Of a DNA stretch of 64,000 nucleotides, positions 43,491-52,825 are shown in pieces. Source of the DNA: Selaginella moellendorffii (Eukaryota > Streptophyta > Lycopodiopsida > Selaginellales > Selaginellaceae). The notes below the pieces were generated by a model. It was given only the letters and a program-made list of their open reading frames with translations. It had not been told where the DNA came from and ran no database searches. The stretch's first letter is position 1. Each line of letters starts with the position of its first letter. A program made the position numbers and the translations under genes. The stretch lies in assembly GCF_000143415.4 (NCBI RefSeq), contig NW_003314293.1, positions 664,473 to 728,472 of the forward strand, written 5' to 3'.

Positions 43491-45474
43491 TCAGCGACTG
43501 TGGATGGACTCGCTCGCTGTTGATAGCGGCCGTTTAGTTGTCGAAAACACGCAAAGATACGCTTGGAGCTCTCGATCAACAGGGAAATGAGCATGGAACA
43601 CCTTCTTCACCTGTGAACAAAGAAAGATGAATCCATCGATAAACAGTGAAAGAAAACAAAGGAGAGAGGACTTGCCAGCTTGTAAGAGCGTGCTTCCAGA
43701 AATGGCCGGAGTTTGTCCTCCAAAGAGTCGAAAAAGACGATGTGGCTGGGCACGTTCCCGTCGCCAAACATGACGGAGAGTGCTGCGAGTGGATCTTCCA
43801 TGAACCGTGAGGCCTCGTCTTTGCCGCCATCGCTGCTGGGAGAGCAATCTAAGAATCTCATTGGCAAATCCTTGTGCAGCGACGAGTAGAATGGAGTCGC
43901 ATGGCATTGCGTCAGAAACGCAATGCTTTCCACCCTTTGGTCTGTCGCTTCTTTGCCAAGATACTCCATCACTGCTTCTGAGCCGCGCTGTTTGGACAAA
44001 AGTAAACAAAAAAAGACATTGTCTACAAAACAACCAGCTTGCAATCACCTGATGGACGAGCGAAGTGTAAAGCGCAGTTGGAGCGTTAGAGACAAGCAGC
44101 CCGATGAGAATGATTGTAAGCTTAAGCGGCCATCGTCCACCGGATTTTTCTTTGACGATTTTCTTGCTTCCGGCCTCAATGGAGGCAAGGCTGTATCCAG
44201 CAAACAGCATCGCCAAAGGAAGAGCTGGCAAGACAAACCTGCGAAAACACCATGACTAGAAAAGTTGTTCTTCATACATGCACGAACGAGTACCTGAATT
44301 CTTTGTGCCCGAGCAGACTGTACGTGAACAATATCCAGGCTACAAGACCCGCAAGAAACCACTCCCGCGACCACCAAATCCCAAGCACAGCTAGCGGCAA
44401 GTGTGTGAACGCCATAGCTGGAAACCCCTGAGTGAAATACCAGTGCCAGGGATGGCTGCCGTAGAAGTCACCACCACCCGAGAGGAAATTAAACTGGAAG
44501 AATCTCAGCGGCACAAATATCCACTTCCCGTACATGATCCTGTCCAAAGAGAAAGTCGCTCCAAGAATGACACACCTGGAAGTTGGAAACGAATGTGAGG
44601 CTTTGAAGCATGGAGCGGTTTGCTTACCCGATAGGAAGAACTTCATGGAGGAGATATCTGAATTTGTCACGGCATTCATAGAGGTGATAAATCCCCACGT
44701 ATAGCCAGATGACAGCGCTAGTAGGCCGGATGGCACACGAGATCCATGCAACGCATAGAGCAAGCTGACGATTCGACATAAATCCTAAGTGCTTGTCGAT
44801 GGTTGGAGATGACCAGTAGAAGAGAGCAATCGTCGTGAGGACAGTCTCGATGCTGCTGGATAGAGTGCGAACCATGCAAAAGAAGGTGAACCAGTTCACG
44901 AGCTGGCAAAACATCTGCATAACAAAGTTCGTGAGAATCGCGAGCTTTTCTCTCATTTTTTTTTCTGATGGAACTTACGGTCCACTTTGCCACACGGTCA
45001 CCGAATGCTCGACGAGAGAGCTTCCACAGGTAAACATCACCGGCTGCGGCAATGAGAGACTGAAAAAGCCTTGGCGACCTCGCCTAACAGAGTCATACAT
45101 GACAAAGCTAGAAGGAATTAGAACTCTCTCGGAAACGAAAGCTCAAGTTTTATCGAAAGCTTACCATGAACCATGGAGTATCCAGCTTAAGCACTGCCAA
45201 CATCTTGTAGAGCGCAGCGAACATGAGCGGGTGGAGGTAGCTGCGAAGACCTTTGTTCCATTCCCAAGTGAGATGTCCATAGCTAGATCACAAAGAAAAC
45301 AAGAATGTATGACCGAGAGATTTGTTTTTGAGCTTACCCGAAGACAATGCGGTGCGCAACTTCGAGTGCTTGCCAGTGCTCGTCCGGGTTGAAGTACGTG
45401 CGAACGAGCAGGGCATTCAGCAAACGAAACGCAATACATAGCACCCACAATCCACGCTCTCCGCCAAGCGCCAT
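43491..45474 (-). CDS. PIGB: GPI mannosyltransferase 3 (PIG-B / Gpi10, family GT22)
   Basis: Eight exons on minus: 45474-45338, 45282-45165, 45083-44979, 44914-44628, 44575-44294, 44238-44049, 43987-43676 and 43610-43491, giving 516 residues. The GT22 signature is near the N-terminus (RTYFNPDEHWQALEVAHRIV, GYGHLTWEWNKGLRSYLHPL), followed by many hydrophobic segments and GHKEFRFVLPALPLAML, the conserved HKE.RF motif. PIG-B adds the third mannose to the GPI-anchor core in the ER lumen, using dolichol-phosphate mannose. The acidic residue pair in NPDEHW is the expected catalytic region. The last intron starts with GC (CTG|GCAAGT). The PLC-like and other secreted proteins nearby are not functionally linked by position. 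Confidence 0.9.
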
Positions 45475-45494
45475 AAAGCGTAAGCGATCCTTGG

Positions 45495-45755
45495 CTATGG
45501 CGAAAATTTCCAGCAGCAGCCCGCTAGGCTATGGAAATTACCAGCAACCGCAGCCGAATTTCTACGGTCCTCCTCCTGCCAAGGGCACCCATAGCAATCT
45601 TGCGCTTGGAGCTGGAATCACCGCTGGAGCTCTGGAACTGGGCGGGAGAATGCCGCCGACAAGGATTTCGAATCAAGAACCCTAAACATTGAAGAACCCT
45701 AAATTTTATTTAATAAAACAGTTCTTCTCTCTCATTCCATCATCTCATCGCTGGG
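45495..45755 (+). pseudogene. Shard of the SRC2-like gene (3' coding end plus 3' UTR)
   Basis: Aligns to 40310-40622. It keeps YGYGGNFQQQ-type sequence, GNYQQPQPNFYGPPP, KGTHSNLALGAGITAGALEL and then 3' UTR blocks GAAGAACCCTA, TTTAATAAA and CTCATTCCATCATCTCATCG. The C2 domain is absent. It lies between the starts and stops of two minus-strand genes; its right end runs into the coding end of the triphosphate tunnel gene. Confidence 0.85.
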
Positions 45756-46481
45756 CAGCCTTCCAGATCGAAACACCGCAAACTTGGACGCCACCGAGTG
45801 TGAGAAAGGAATCCCATGGACGCCCAAGAACTCCTCGAGCATCGCCCTCACTCTCTCCGGATCCGGCGTCTCACACTCCACCTCGTACGCTGTCCCAAAC
45901 GCGTAGCGCGTCTCGTCCAGCTCCAGCTTCTCGCCCTCCCACTCGAAAACCTGGCGCGTGTTCTTGAATCCCCCCAGGCACACGAATTCCGTGACCCCGA
46001 ATTCGCGCACCACTCTCTGGACGATCGCGCTGGTCACCGCCGGGAGCTTGGATGGATCGCCCACGCATTCCCTGCCGGTGGCGGCGTCCAGATCCTCCTC
46101 GCTCTCCTCCACCCGGCTCACACCATTCTCCAGGATCGCGCGCGCCTTGAGCGACACCACGCAGCGCGCATCGCCGTTGTAGAAGCGCAGGCGAAGAACC
46201 GCGCGCCGCGCCGAGAGCTCGGCATTGGCACCGTCGAAGAAGAGATTCTCCTGCTCGTGCTTGATCTTGAAGTAGGGCAAGAGGATCTCCGCGAGCCGGG
46301 CGTGCGATCGATCGTCCGGGAGCGTGAGCTTCACCTCAACCTCCATGCCCGCTGCCGCTGACCTAATTCGAGGCGATCGAGCTAGGGCATTCGCGTGGAG
46401 GAGAGATTTCTTCATCCCTCGCGAGGAAGGAAATCCTGGCAATTGCGGGAGCTGGGAGATTCTCGCGAGCGCGGACGCCAT
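45732..46481 (-). CDS. CYTH-like triphosphate tunnel metalloenzyme (TTM3-type)
   Basis: Intronless, 249 residues from ATG at 46481. The first 45 residues are basic and Ser/Ala-rich (MASALARISQLPQLPGFPSS), suggesting an organellar transit peptide. The CYTH domain starts at MEVEVKLTL (ExExK metal and triphosphate motif) and continues with AVLRLRFYNGDARCVVSLKA, KNTRQVFEWEGEKLELDETR and FGTAYEVECE. Plant TTM proteins hydrolyse inorganic tripolyphosphate in a tunnel lined by charged residues. Homologues usually end around the VASKFAVFRSG-type strand; the tail SDEMME here is encoded by antisense of a duplicated SRC2-like 3' UTR. Confidence 0.9.
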   Translation of the reverse strand: MASALARISQLPQLPGFPSSRGMKKSLLHANALARSPRIRSAAAGMEVEVKLTLPDDRSHARLAEILLPYFKIKHEQENLFFDGANAELSARRAVLRLRFYNGDARCVVSLKARAILENGVSRVEESEEDLDAATGRECVGDPSKLPAVTSAIVQRVVREFGVTEFVCLGGFKNTRQVFEWEGEKLELDETRYAFGTAYEVECETPDPERVRAMLEEFLGVHGIPFSHSVASKFAVFRSGRLPSDEMME

Positions 46482-46571
46482 AGCTGCCCCAAAATCTTCT
46501 CAAAAACAAGACCGCTTTCTTCTTCCCTTCAAGAATTTCTCCTAAGATCCAGGAAATCCTCCACATTTCTT

Positions 46572-46820
46572 TCAAGCTCGCGAGGCCGGGCCATTCGCAA
46601 GAGCAGCAGTGGCAGTGGCAGTAGCGCCGCCTTGGACAGCGGCCGATTCGCGGCGGAGCTCCTTCACAACAGCCGCGAGCGCTTCCGGATTCACGCCGTG
46701 CTCGCAGAGCGCGATGCAAATCGAGAGCGTCTTGCGATCCAGACCTGTGTTGAGAAGATTTGCGATGTGGTGCGCGAGATCCAGGGCCTCCCTCGCCCGC
46801 TGCAAGCCCACGCCCTCCAT
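46572..46820 (-). CDS. MZT1: Mitotic-spindle organizing protein 1 (MOZART1/GIP1)
   Basis: 82 residues, intronless, ATG at 46820. It is nearly all MOZART1 domain: [40 protein letters not shown] and [10 protein letters not shown], followed by a short Ala/Thr-rich tail. MZT1/GIP1 binds GCP subunits and recruits the gamma-tubulin complex to microtubule nucleation sites, including the plant nuclear envelope. The family is normally 70-90 residues, so this is full length. It starts back to back with the RING gene on plus. Confidence 0.93.
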   Translation of the reverse strand: MEGVGLQRAREALDLAHHIANLLNTGLDRKTLSICIALCEHGVNPEALAAVVKELRRESAAVQGGATATATAALANGPASRA

Positions 46821-47094
46821 CCCGCTAGAACCCTAGCGGGAAATTCCGGAACGATCTGGACCGTCCATCTGGCGGCTCATTACACTGCCTAGGTTTGCTC
46901 GATCAGCGATGGGATTGATTGAAGCGCTCTCACGGACGAATCGCCTTGGTGTGTCCTCTCCTCTTTCTTGTGCTCGATCGCTCTTCTTTACATGATCCTC
47001 GTTTCCTGCAGCTACTTTCGTTGTCCCGGCTCTAAAAGATCAAGAAATGCGCGTCGTTTGAGCTTCCTCTTCGATCGACGAGGAATCGAAGAGA

Positions 47095-48011
47095 ATGAGC
47101 AGCGATCGTCGACGCTCTTCTTACATCTGGTAAAATTCGGTGAAGAATCGATGACCGCTTCCTTCTTTTTCTCTACAGAAATCTTCTTTCTGAATCATTC
47201 GGGGCCTAAGCTTTCCATGCAGGTGGTACGATAAGAGCTTGAATTTCTTCCGTGACCGCAGCGCCAAGCAAGAACTGACGACTCGATCATCCAAAACTCT
47301 CACGGACTTGGATTGCTGCTCGGTTTGCCAGGAGCAATTCACTCTTCCTTGTCAAGCGAATTGCACACACTGGTTCTGTGGTACGTCTTAAGTTCTTCCA
47401 GGCTTGGTTGAGAACTTATCTTCGTTTTTTCCTCTTTGTTTGAGAACTTATCTTCGTTTCTTTCTTCTTTCCTTTCAGGAGAATGTATTCTCAGAGTGTG
47501 GGAGTATGGATCAGCGTTACTCCCTTGTAAATGTCCCATTTGTCGACAACCAATCACTCACTTGTGGCCTAGCGAATTTTCTACGACTGAAGAGGCTACG
47601 AATTTCATGCCACTGCTGACTGACATCGCGACTTACAATCTTAACTTCGATAGCCGAGTGATCACCATTTTGCGAGTAAGTTTTCCTACTTTTCAAAGTT
47701 CTCGCTTATGCTCTGGAGTTCTTTCTTAGCGCTGGCTACACTGGGTGATCTTCCAGCTGAAATTCCCCGACACAGAGGTTCGGTGTCTCCACGTTCTTCA
47801 CTTCCTTTTTGTGAGTGAAACTTTCGAGCTTAGATGGTTTTGTTTTAACTTAAGCTCTTGCAGCTCCTGGTTCTCGCTCTTTACGTCGTTTGCACGCTCA
47901 ATCTCATACTCGAAGGTAAGCTGGCTATTCGGGTACGTTTGTAAGAGCGCTCCAGGTTCAGTGACAGATGGAGATCTTTACAAGCTCGTTCAAGCTCTCC
48001 AGGCTTTGTAA
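47095..48011 (+). CDS. RING finger E3 ligase-like membrane protein (RNF170-like)
   Basis: Six exons: 47095-47129, 47223-47380, 47479-47675, 47730-47810, 47864-47915 and 47968-48011, giving 188 residues. The first exon is the least certain; it was chosen because it restores phase (SSYIWWYDKSLNFFRD). The RING is complete: CCSVCQEQF, CTHWFCGECI, CKCPICRQPI. After a spacer (FDSRVITILRRWLHWVIFQL) a hydrophobic segment LFLLVLALYVVCTLNLI is a likely membrane anchor. RNF170-type ligases act at the ER membrane. Plant members are usually longer at the C-terminus, so this may be a shortened form. Confidence 0.8.
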
Positions 48012-48090
48012 ATACTTCTCCGAGGCAAACTAAAGTAGGATCCTTTTCGATCGGCTTCGAGGGTTTGGACAGACAGTGAAGAAAGAGTTC

Positions 48091-48840
48091 ATGGAACTTA
48101 ATGCGGCACACAGATGGGTCGCGGGTTTCAACGTTGCCGAGGGAAAATCCGGACTGCGTGTGCTGTGTTCTACCAGGAGTCTTCCCAGACTACCGATAAT
48201 GAGGGGCCGGAAGCTGGGAAGAGAGGCAATTCTCACTGTACAGAGCTTGAAGAGAGCCAAAGGTGTCCGGGAGGAGATGGAACAAGTGCTCAAGTCTCAG
48301 GTGTCCCGGCTTCTCAAGACTGACATGCTCGAAGTTCTGCGGGAGCTACACAGGCAAAACGACTGTGTTCTAGCTTACGAGGTAACCAAAGTTCTCGGTG
48401 TTCTCTCGTTCTAACTTTGCAAACAGGTTTTCAAGCTCATACGAAAGGAAATGTGGTACAAGCCCGACTCGCAGCTCTACTCCAGCATGATGAGCTTGAT
48501 GGGAATGAACGCTCGACTTCGCGACGTAGAGGTACTGTTTCAGGAGCTCCAGGGAGAAATGCTGCCGGATGGGCTGGTTTACACTGAGCTCATGACGGCT
48601 TACTTGAGATGCGAGAGACCAAACGATGCGATCGACACATTCCAGGAGATGAAGCAACTGGGGCTCACGGTGGAGCTCAAAACTTTCACCACTCTGGCCA
48701 AATGGTTGGAGAAAAAAGGCCTTGGCGAGGAAGCTAGCGCTGTGAGAGCCGAATGCGAGGAGAAGTATCCAAGACGAAGAAGAAAGAATGAAGAAGAACA
48801 AGGCAAAAAACCAAGCTCGCGTAAGCGTGGACAAAGCTAA
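48091..48840 (+). CDS. THA8-like small PPR protein
   Basis: Two exons, 48091-48381 and 48427-48840, giving 234 residues. The in-frame codon used upstream at 48076 is GTG, so ATG 48091 is preferred. The N-terminus (MELNAAHRWVAGF... SGLRVLCSTRSLPRLP) fits a plastid transit peptide. The body matches the THA8/THA8-like family: GRKLGREAILTVQSLKRAKG, DMLEVLRELHRQNDCVLAYE, VFKLIRKEMWYKPDSQLYSS, then four short PPR units and a Lys/Arg-rich tail. THA8 in maize binds the plastid ycf3 and trnA introns and is needed for splicing; here the intron target is unknown. Confidence 0.85.
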
Positions 48841-48893
48841 CGAGAAATTTAATCCCAGAGATATGCGTGGGTATATTCTTCTCTCTATCTGGG

Positions 48894-48908
48894 CTTAGGG
48901 TTTTAGGG
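48894..48908 (+). promoter_or_regulatory. Telo-box pair directly before the EF-P start
   Basis: CTTAGGGTT and TTTAGGG overlap at 48894-48908, immediately before ATG 48910. As at the uL16 gene, telo-box words precede a gene of organellar translation. Confidence 0.5.
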
Positions 48909-48909
48909 G

Positions 48910-50169
48910 ATGCAGCGCTCGAGGCGCGTTGCGCAGCAGGGATTCAAGGCGCTGTCTGGATTTCGAGTCTTTAAGGAGGATTCTTCGTCGTTGTGGCATT
49001 GGCAGCAGCGCCGCGGATTGAAGATCGATGGATCGGAGGTGAGAAGAGCGCAATGCGGCATTGGATTTGCTTTGATCGAGTGTGGTTTTGTGTAGGTGAG
49101 AGTCGGGCAGATTTTGGAGCGCAAAGGTAATGCTCTTCTGTGCGTTGTTCTTTCTTTCTCTTTTTCTGACAGGCAGTGATCACTCATAGGGCGCCTTGTG
49201 CAGGTTAATTTCATGTCTTTCTTTGTTTTTTTTTGTGTGATAAGCTTTTTTTTCTTCGGCTCTTTCAGGTTATAAAGATCGCTCATGCTCATGGAGGCCG
49301 TGGTGGAGCTACAATTCCGGTTTGATTTTCTAGATCCACCAATTTCATTAACTGAGACCTTTTTATTCCTTTATTCTTTTTTCTCTCGCTTGCTTGCAGA
49401 TCGAGTACAAGGATCTGATCAGCGGGATCAAGTCAACTGAGCGTTTGCGAACCTCAGAATCGGTGGAAAGTACGTTGATTTCCCCAAAATTCCATTGTGA
49501 TACTAAACGTCCTAGTGCGCAGGAGTGGCTGTCGATTCGAAAACCTTTACATATCTGTACGACGAGGGACAAATGGCGATTTTGATGGAGTAAGTGCGCA
49601 CATGTTTCTTCCAAGATGTAGCTGACGCGTTTGCAGTCCAAAAACGTTCGACCAGGTTACAGTGGACAAAGAGCTCTTTGGAACTGGAGCTTCATATCTT
49701 TCAGGTGTGTCGTTTTGCGATTCCAAATCTCAGGAAAAAATGAGTTGTGTGTGATTTTGTTCTAGATGGAATGTCTGTGACGGTGCAAATGCACGAGGGT
49801 AAACCAGTGACTGCTTCGGTACCAGTTTCTCTGACATGCAAAGTGGTCGAAGCTGAGCCTTTTATGAAAGGCCAGACCCAAGCTGCAGCGTAAGTTGCTA
49901 TTTTCAAGCATCCTTTTGACTCCTGGCCACAGGTACAAGCACATCACGCTAGAAAATGGCAAAATAATCATGGTGAGTTTTGAGTTTTCTCCTTCCGCAT
50001 TCTACAATGGTGAACTCTCGTCTTTGCAGGCCCCTTGCTTCATCGTTAGTGGAGACCAGATAGTTGTCAACACAGTGGAAGACACTTACGTGACAAGGTT
50101 AGGATGCATTCTCTTTTATGCCGAACAGTGGTCTTCATGTTCTGCTTCTACAGAGCTTCCAAAGAATAA
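48910..50169 (+). CDS. Organellar translation elongation factor P (EF-P)
   Basis: Eleven exons: 48910-49038, 49096-49126, 49190-49203, 49269-49319, 49400-49469, 49523-49589, 49637-49704, 49766-49889, 49933-49972, 50030-50097 and 50154-50169; 225 residues. The third exon is only 14 nt (GRLVQ); without it the phase fails and the EF-P core is broken. A presequence (MQRSRRVAQQGFKALSGFRV) precedes the three OB-like domains: VRVGQILERKGRLVQVIKIA, YKDLISGIKSTERLRTSESV, FTYLYDEGQMAILMNPKTFD, SVTVQMHEGKPVTASVPVSL and GDQIVVNTVEDTYVTRA. EF-P relieves ribosome stalling at proline runs. The modified lysine of E. coli EF-P (PGKGQA loop) is replaced by a HGGRGGAT loop with Arg, as in other plant mitochondrial homologues. 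Confidence 0.9.
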
Positions 50170-50517
50170 CAAACACGACTCTCTTCCAAGGAAGAGTAAT
50201 CTCGGGGAGTTTAAAGAGTATCAAACAAAAGGTACTTTGCGGCGTTCAGTTTCAGTCCTAATTGCCTTACATCCTCCCGACAAAGCTTCCCTGGCTTTTA
50301 AGGATTTCTAGAGGGCGAGACTTCTTCTCTGGCCGGTGTGAAGAGACCGGGGAGGGGACCATTTCAAGCCAGATCTATTTCACGTGGTATCCGACGGAAT
50401 AACTTGTGCCAATGGTTCTCCGTCCGTCGCCGTGTTGGGTTCCTTTTGACGCGCTAGAGGAGTAGACATATAGACTTTCTGGGATCTGGAAGAAGAGCAG
50501 TGCTTCTCTAGAGCAAG
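50170..50517. other. Intergenic region before the F-box gene
   Basis: About 350 bp, presumably EF-P 3' UTR and the F-box promoter. No clear gene or repeat. AGACATATAGACT near 50463 is a weak TATA-like word. Confidence 0.4.
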
Positions 50518-51732
50518 ATGGGGGATAGTGAGCAGCACAGGCATTGGGAATGGTCCAGGCTTCCAGCTGAGCTCCGACACAGGATTCTTCATCTTCTTCC
50601 GCTCTCTTCGGCTCTCGTCGCCCGAGCGGTATGCAAGGATTGGAAAGACTCGCTCTCGACGTGGTCTGGGCGGAAGTCGTGGTTTCTGGTGAAGGACGAG
50701 CAAGTCGAGCAAGAAGGCAGCTTGAAGTGGTCAATGGTTGATGCGGAGACAGGCAGCTGGATTCGTCTCGGTGGCCTCTCGCGCTTTGCGACTTCCGTGG
50801 CTGCCGGGGACGGCCTGGTGTGCCTGTGCGTGGGGAATTCCGCGAGGCCCGAGTTTTACGTGGGGAATCCATTGTTTGAGAAGTCATGGCAGAAGCTACC
50901 GGAGCTCCCTCCGCTCAAGACTTTGACACTGGCGAGGCTGGTGCTGAGTGCCTCGGCGCTTACATGCGTCCTGGGCATTGTTTCCGAGGAGCCACCGGGT
51001 GTTACTGTCAGCGCCAGTGTCACTAGCAACAGCGGCAGTGGATCTTCAGGCTTCAAGGTCCTGGTTGGACGCTGCGGGTACATCGTTGTGTACGAGTCGC
51101 GAGCTGGAAAGTGGCGAGAGGTACAGGGAGACACGCCGGCGCTGGCTCTTCAGCTTCTCCAGGAGTCGGACGAGCGCAGCATTGTGCCGGTGAGACGAGG
51201 ATCCCAGCTGCTGTGGTCGCCGCTCCGATCCAGCGGAGGTATAGTTGGTTTCGATTTCGCAGCTCTCACTTGGTTTGTCTTGGAAGCAACGCTGTTTGAG
51301 CGCCTCAGCGCGGCTAGCTTGACTCGAGATCCCAGCTCCGGATCCGTCCTGCTCGTAGGAGCTCACCGGAGCAGCGGCTCTCACCACTACAGGCACCTCA
51401 AAGTGTGGAGGCTGGACGAGGACGACGAGCTCGGCCAGGAGTGGAAGCCCGTGAACAGGATGAGAGACTACATGGTCCAGGAGATCTCGCCAAAGGGCTT
51501 CTTCGCGGCTCACTGGTGCTTGCGCGAAGCCAAGCTCATGCTGCTCACTTGCACGCTCGAGAAGTTCTCGCCCCAGCTCCGCGACTGGGGATTCAAGCGA
51601 TTGGTGCTGTGGTCGTTTGATCCTCACGCAGCAAAGTGGTCGTCGAATCCTCTGAGAAGACCTCTTCGAGATGTGGATCTGAGCAGCAGCGTGGTCTACT
51701 CTTTCCAGCCGAGGCTGGATTTCAGCCAGTGA
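50518..51732 (+). CDS. F-box protein with a kelch-like C-terminal domain
   Basis: Intronless, 404 residues, ATG at 50518. The F-box lies at residues about 10-50 (WSRLPAELRHRILHLLPLSS, ARAVCKDWKDSL). The remaining 350 residues contain beta-rich repeats such as LVCLCVGNSARPEFYVGNPL, KSWQKLPELPPL and GYIVVYESRAGKWREV, as in the plant F-box/kelch-associated proteins. F-box proteins are substrate receptors of SCF ubiquitin ligases; the substrate is unknown. The poorly conserved C-terminal part is normal for this family. Confidence 0.82.
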   Translation: MGDSEQHRHWEWSRLPAELRHRILHLLPLSSALVARAVCKDWKDSLSTWSGRKSWFLVKDEQVEQEGSLKWSMVDAETGSWIRLGGLSRFATSVAAGDGLVCLCVGNSARPEFYVGNPLFEKSWQKLPELPPLKTLTLARLVLSASALTCVLGIVSEEPPGVTVSASVTSNSGSGSSGFKVLVGRCGYIVVYESRAGKWREVQGDTPALALQLLQESDERSIVPVRRGSQLLWSPLRSSGGIVGFDFAALTWFVLEATLFERLSAASLTRDPSSGSVLLVGAHRSSGSHHYRHLKVWRLDEDDELGQEWKPVNRMRDYMVQEISPKGFFAAHWCLREAKLMLLTCTLEKFSPQLRDWGFKRLVLWSFDPHAAKWSSNPLRRPLRDVDLSSSVVYSFQPRLDFSQ

Positions 51733-51923
51733 TCGACGGCTAGAAGCTTGCCACGTGCGACATCGGACGGCGGAGGTTTTTCTACGTGGCTAGCAGTCTG
51801 CCACGTAACTATGTGATCAGTCTGCCACGTGTAACATCAAACCGGGCTGCTAGATGATGGAACGGCTTGATTCGGCCACGTGTATTGTGACTAGTGTCTA
51901 GAAAGTTTTCAAACACCTTGGAT

Positions 51924-52697
51924 ATGGCGGCCACGAGCTTCGCGAATGTGGCGGGGGTTCTCGGCGCGCCTGGCGCCAATCCGCCGATTTCTCGCTCTTC
52001 CGCAGCTGTTGTGAGGATGAATGCGAGCGGCGCGGCTGGAGAGAGGAGCGTGGCGCTTAGGGTTTCGTCGCCGGGCAGGGAAGGCAGGGCGGAGCTGGCG
52101 GTGATCTCCGGGGAAGCGGAACTTGATGAGGTTTTGCAGCGAGCGCAGGAGGACGATTCAATCGTTCTCATCGAATGGTCTCTTCTTTTCTCCTTTTGAT
52201 TTGATTTTACATGGATTTGGAACAGGATGGCAGCGTGGTGTAGGAAATGCATCTACTTGAAGCCTCAATTGGAGAAGCTGGCTTTGGAATTCCAGCACGG
52301 GTAAATTCCTTTCTATGATTCTTTCCTTTCCTTCTTTGTTGCCTCCCTTCGCTGACCTTTCTTCTGTCTTTGCTTTGCAGAGCAAAATTCTTTTGTGTGG
52401 ACGTCAATGCCGTTCCACACGCATTGATTAAACGCGTTGGTGTTTCGGTATGTTCTCTCAATTGCGTGTTTGATTTGGTTTGTTCATCTTTTTTCCTTTT
52501 CCAGAGAATGCCAACTATTCAGGTCAGTCCATATCCATTTTGCTTGCATTCAAGTCGTGTGGTTGTTAACTTTTCCTGTTTTTCCTTATCCGTAGCTGTG
52601 GAAGAACAAGGAAAAGAAAGCAGAGATCATTGGAGGTCAAAAGGCCGAGCTGGTTGTGGAAGAAGTCCGGCAAATGTTGCAGACCCTCGAAAAGTGA
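51924..52697 (+). CDS. Thioredoxin-like protein with WCRKC active site, plastidial type
   Basis: Five exons: 51924-52177, 52226-52300, 52381-52447, 52505-52522 and 52596-52697; 171 residues. The first 60 residues ([20 protein letters not shown]...) look like a plastid transit peptide. The thioredoxin fold follows: [40 protein letters not shown] (atypical WCRKC redox site), [40 protein letters not shown] (cis-Pro in MPT) and VVEEVRQML. Exon 4 is an 18-nt micro-exon (RMPTIQ) carrying the cis-proline motif. WCRKC thioredoxins form a small plant family with a changed redox site; their partners are poorly defined. Confidence 0.9.
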
Positions 52698-52825
52698 CTC
52701 GTTCGTTGGTATTCTTCAGAAAGTCGATTTCTTCAGAAACCAATGTGCTGTTGTTTCGCTGAAACAGGAACTCGAGGACGATATTCCACCAACATTTTTA
52801 TCCCTCGGACTAAAAGTGCCTGTAT

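Noticed and set aside
46909-46948. ATG 46909 as the first exon of the RING gene (MGLIEALSRTNRL)
   Set aside because: Its donor leaves phase 1, which runs into a stop in the next exon. The exon at 47095-47129 restores the phase.
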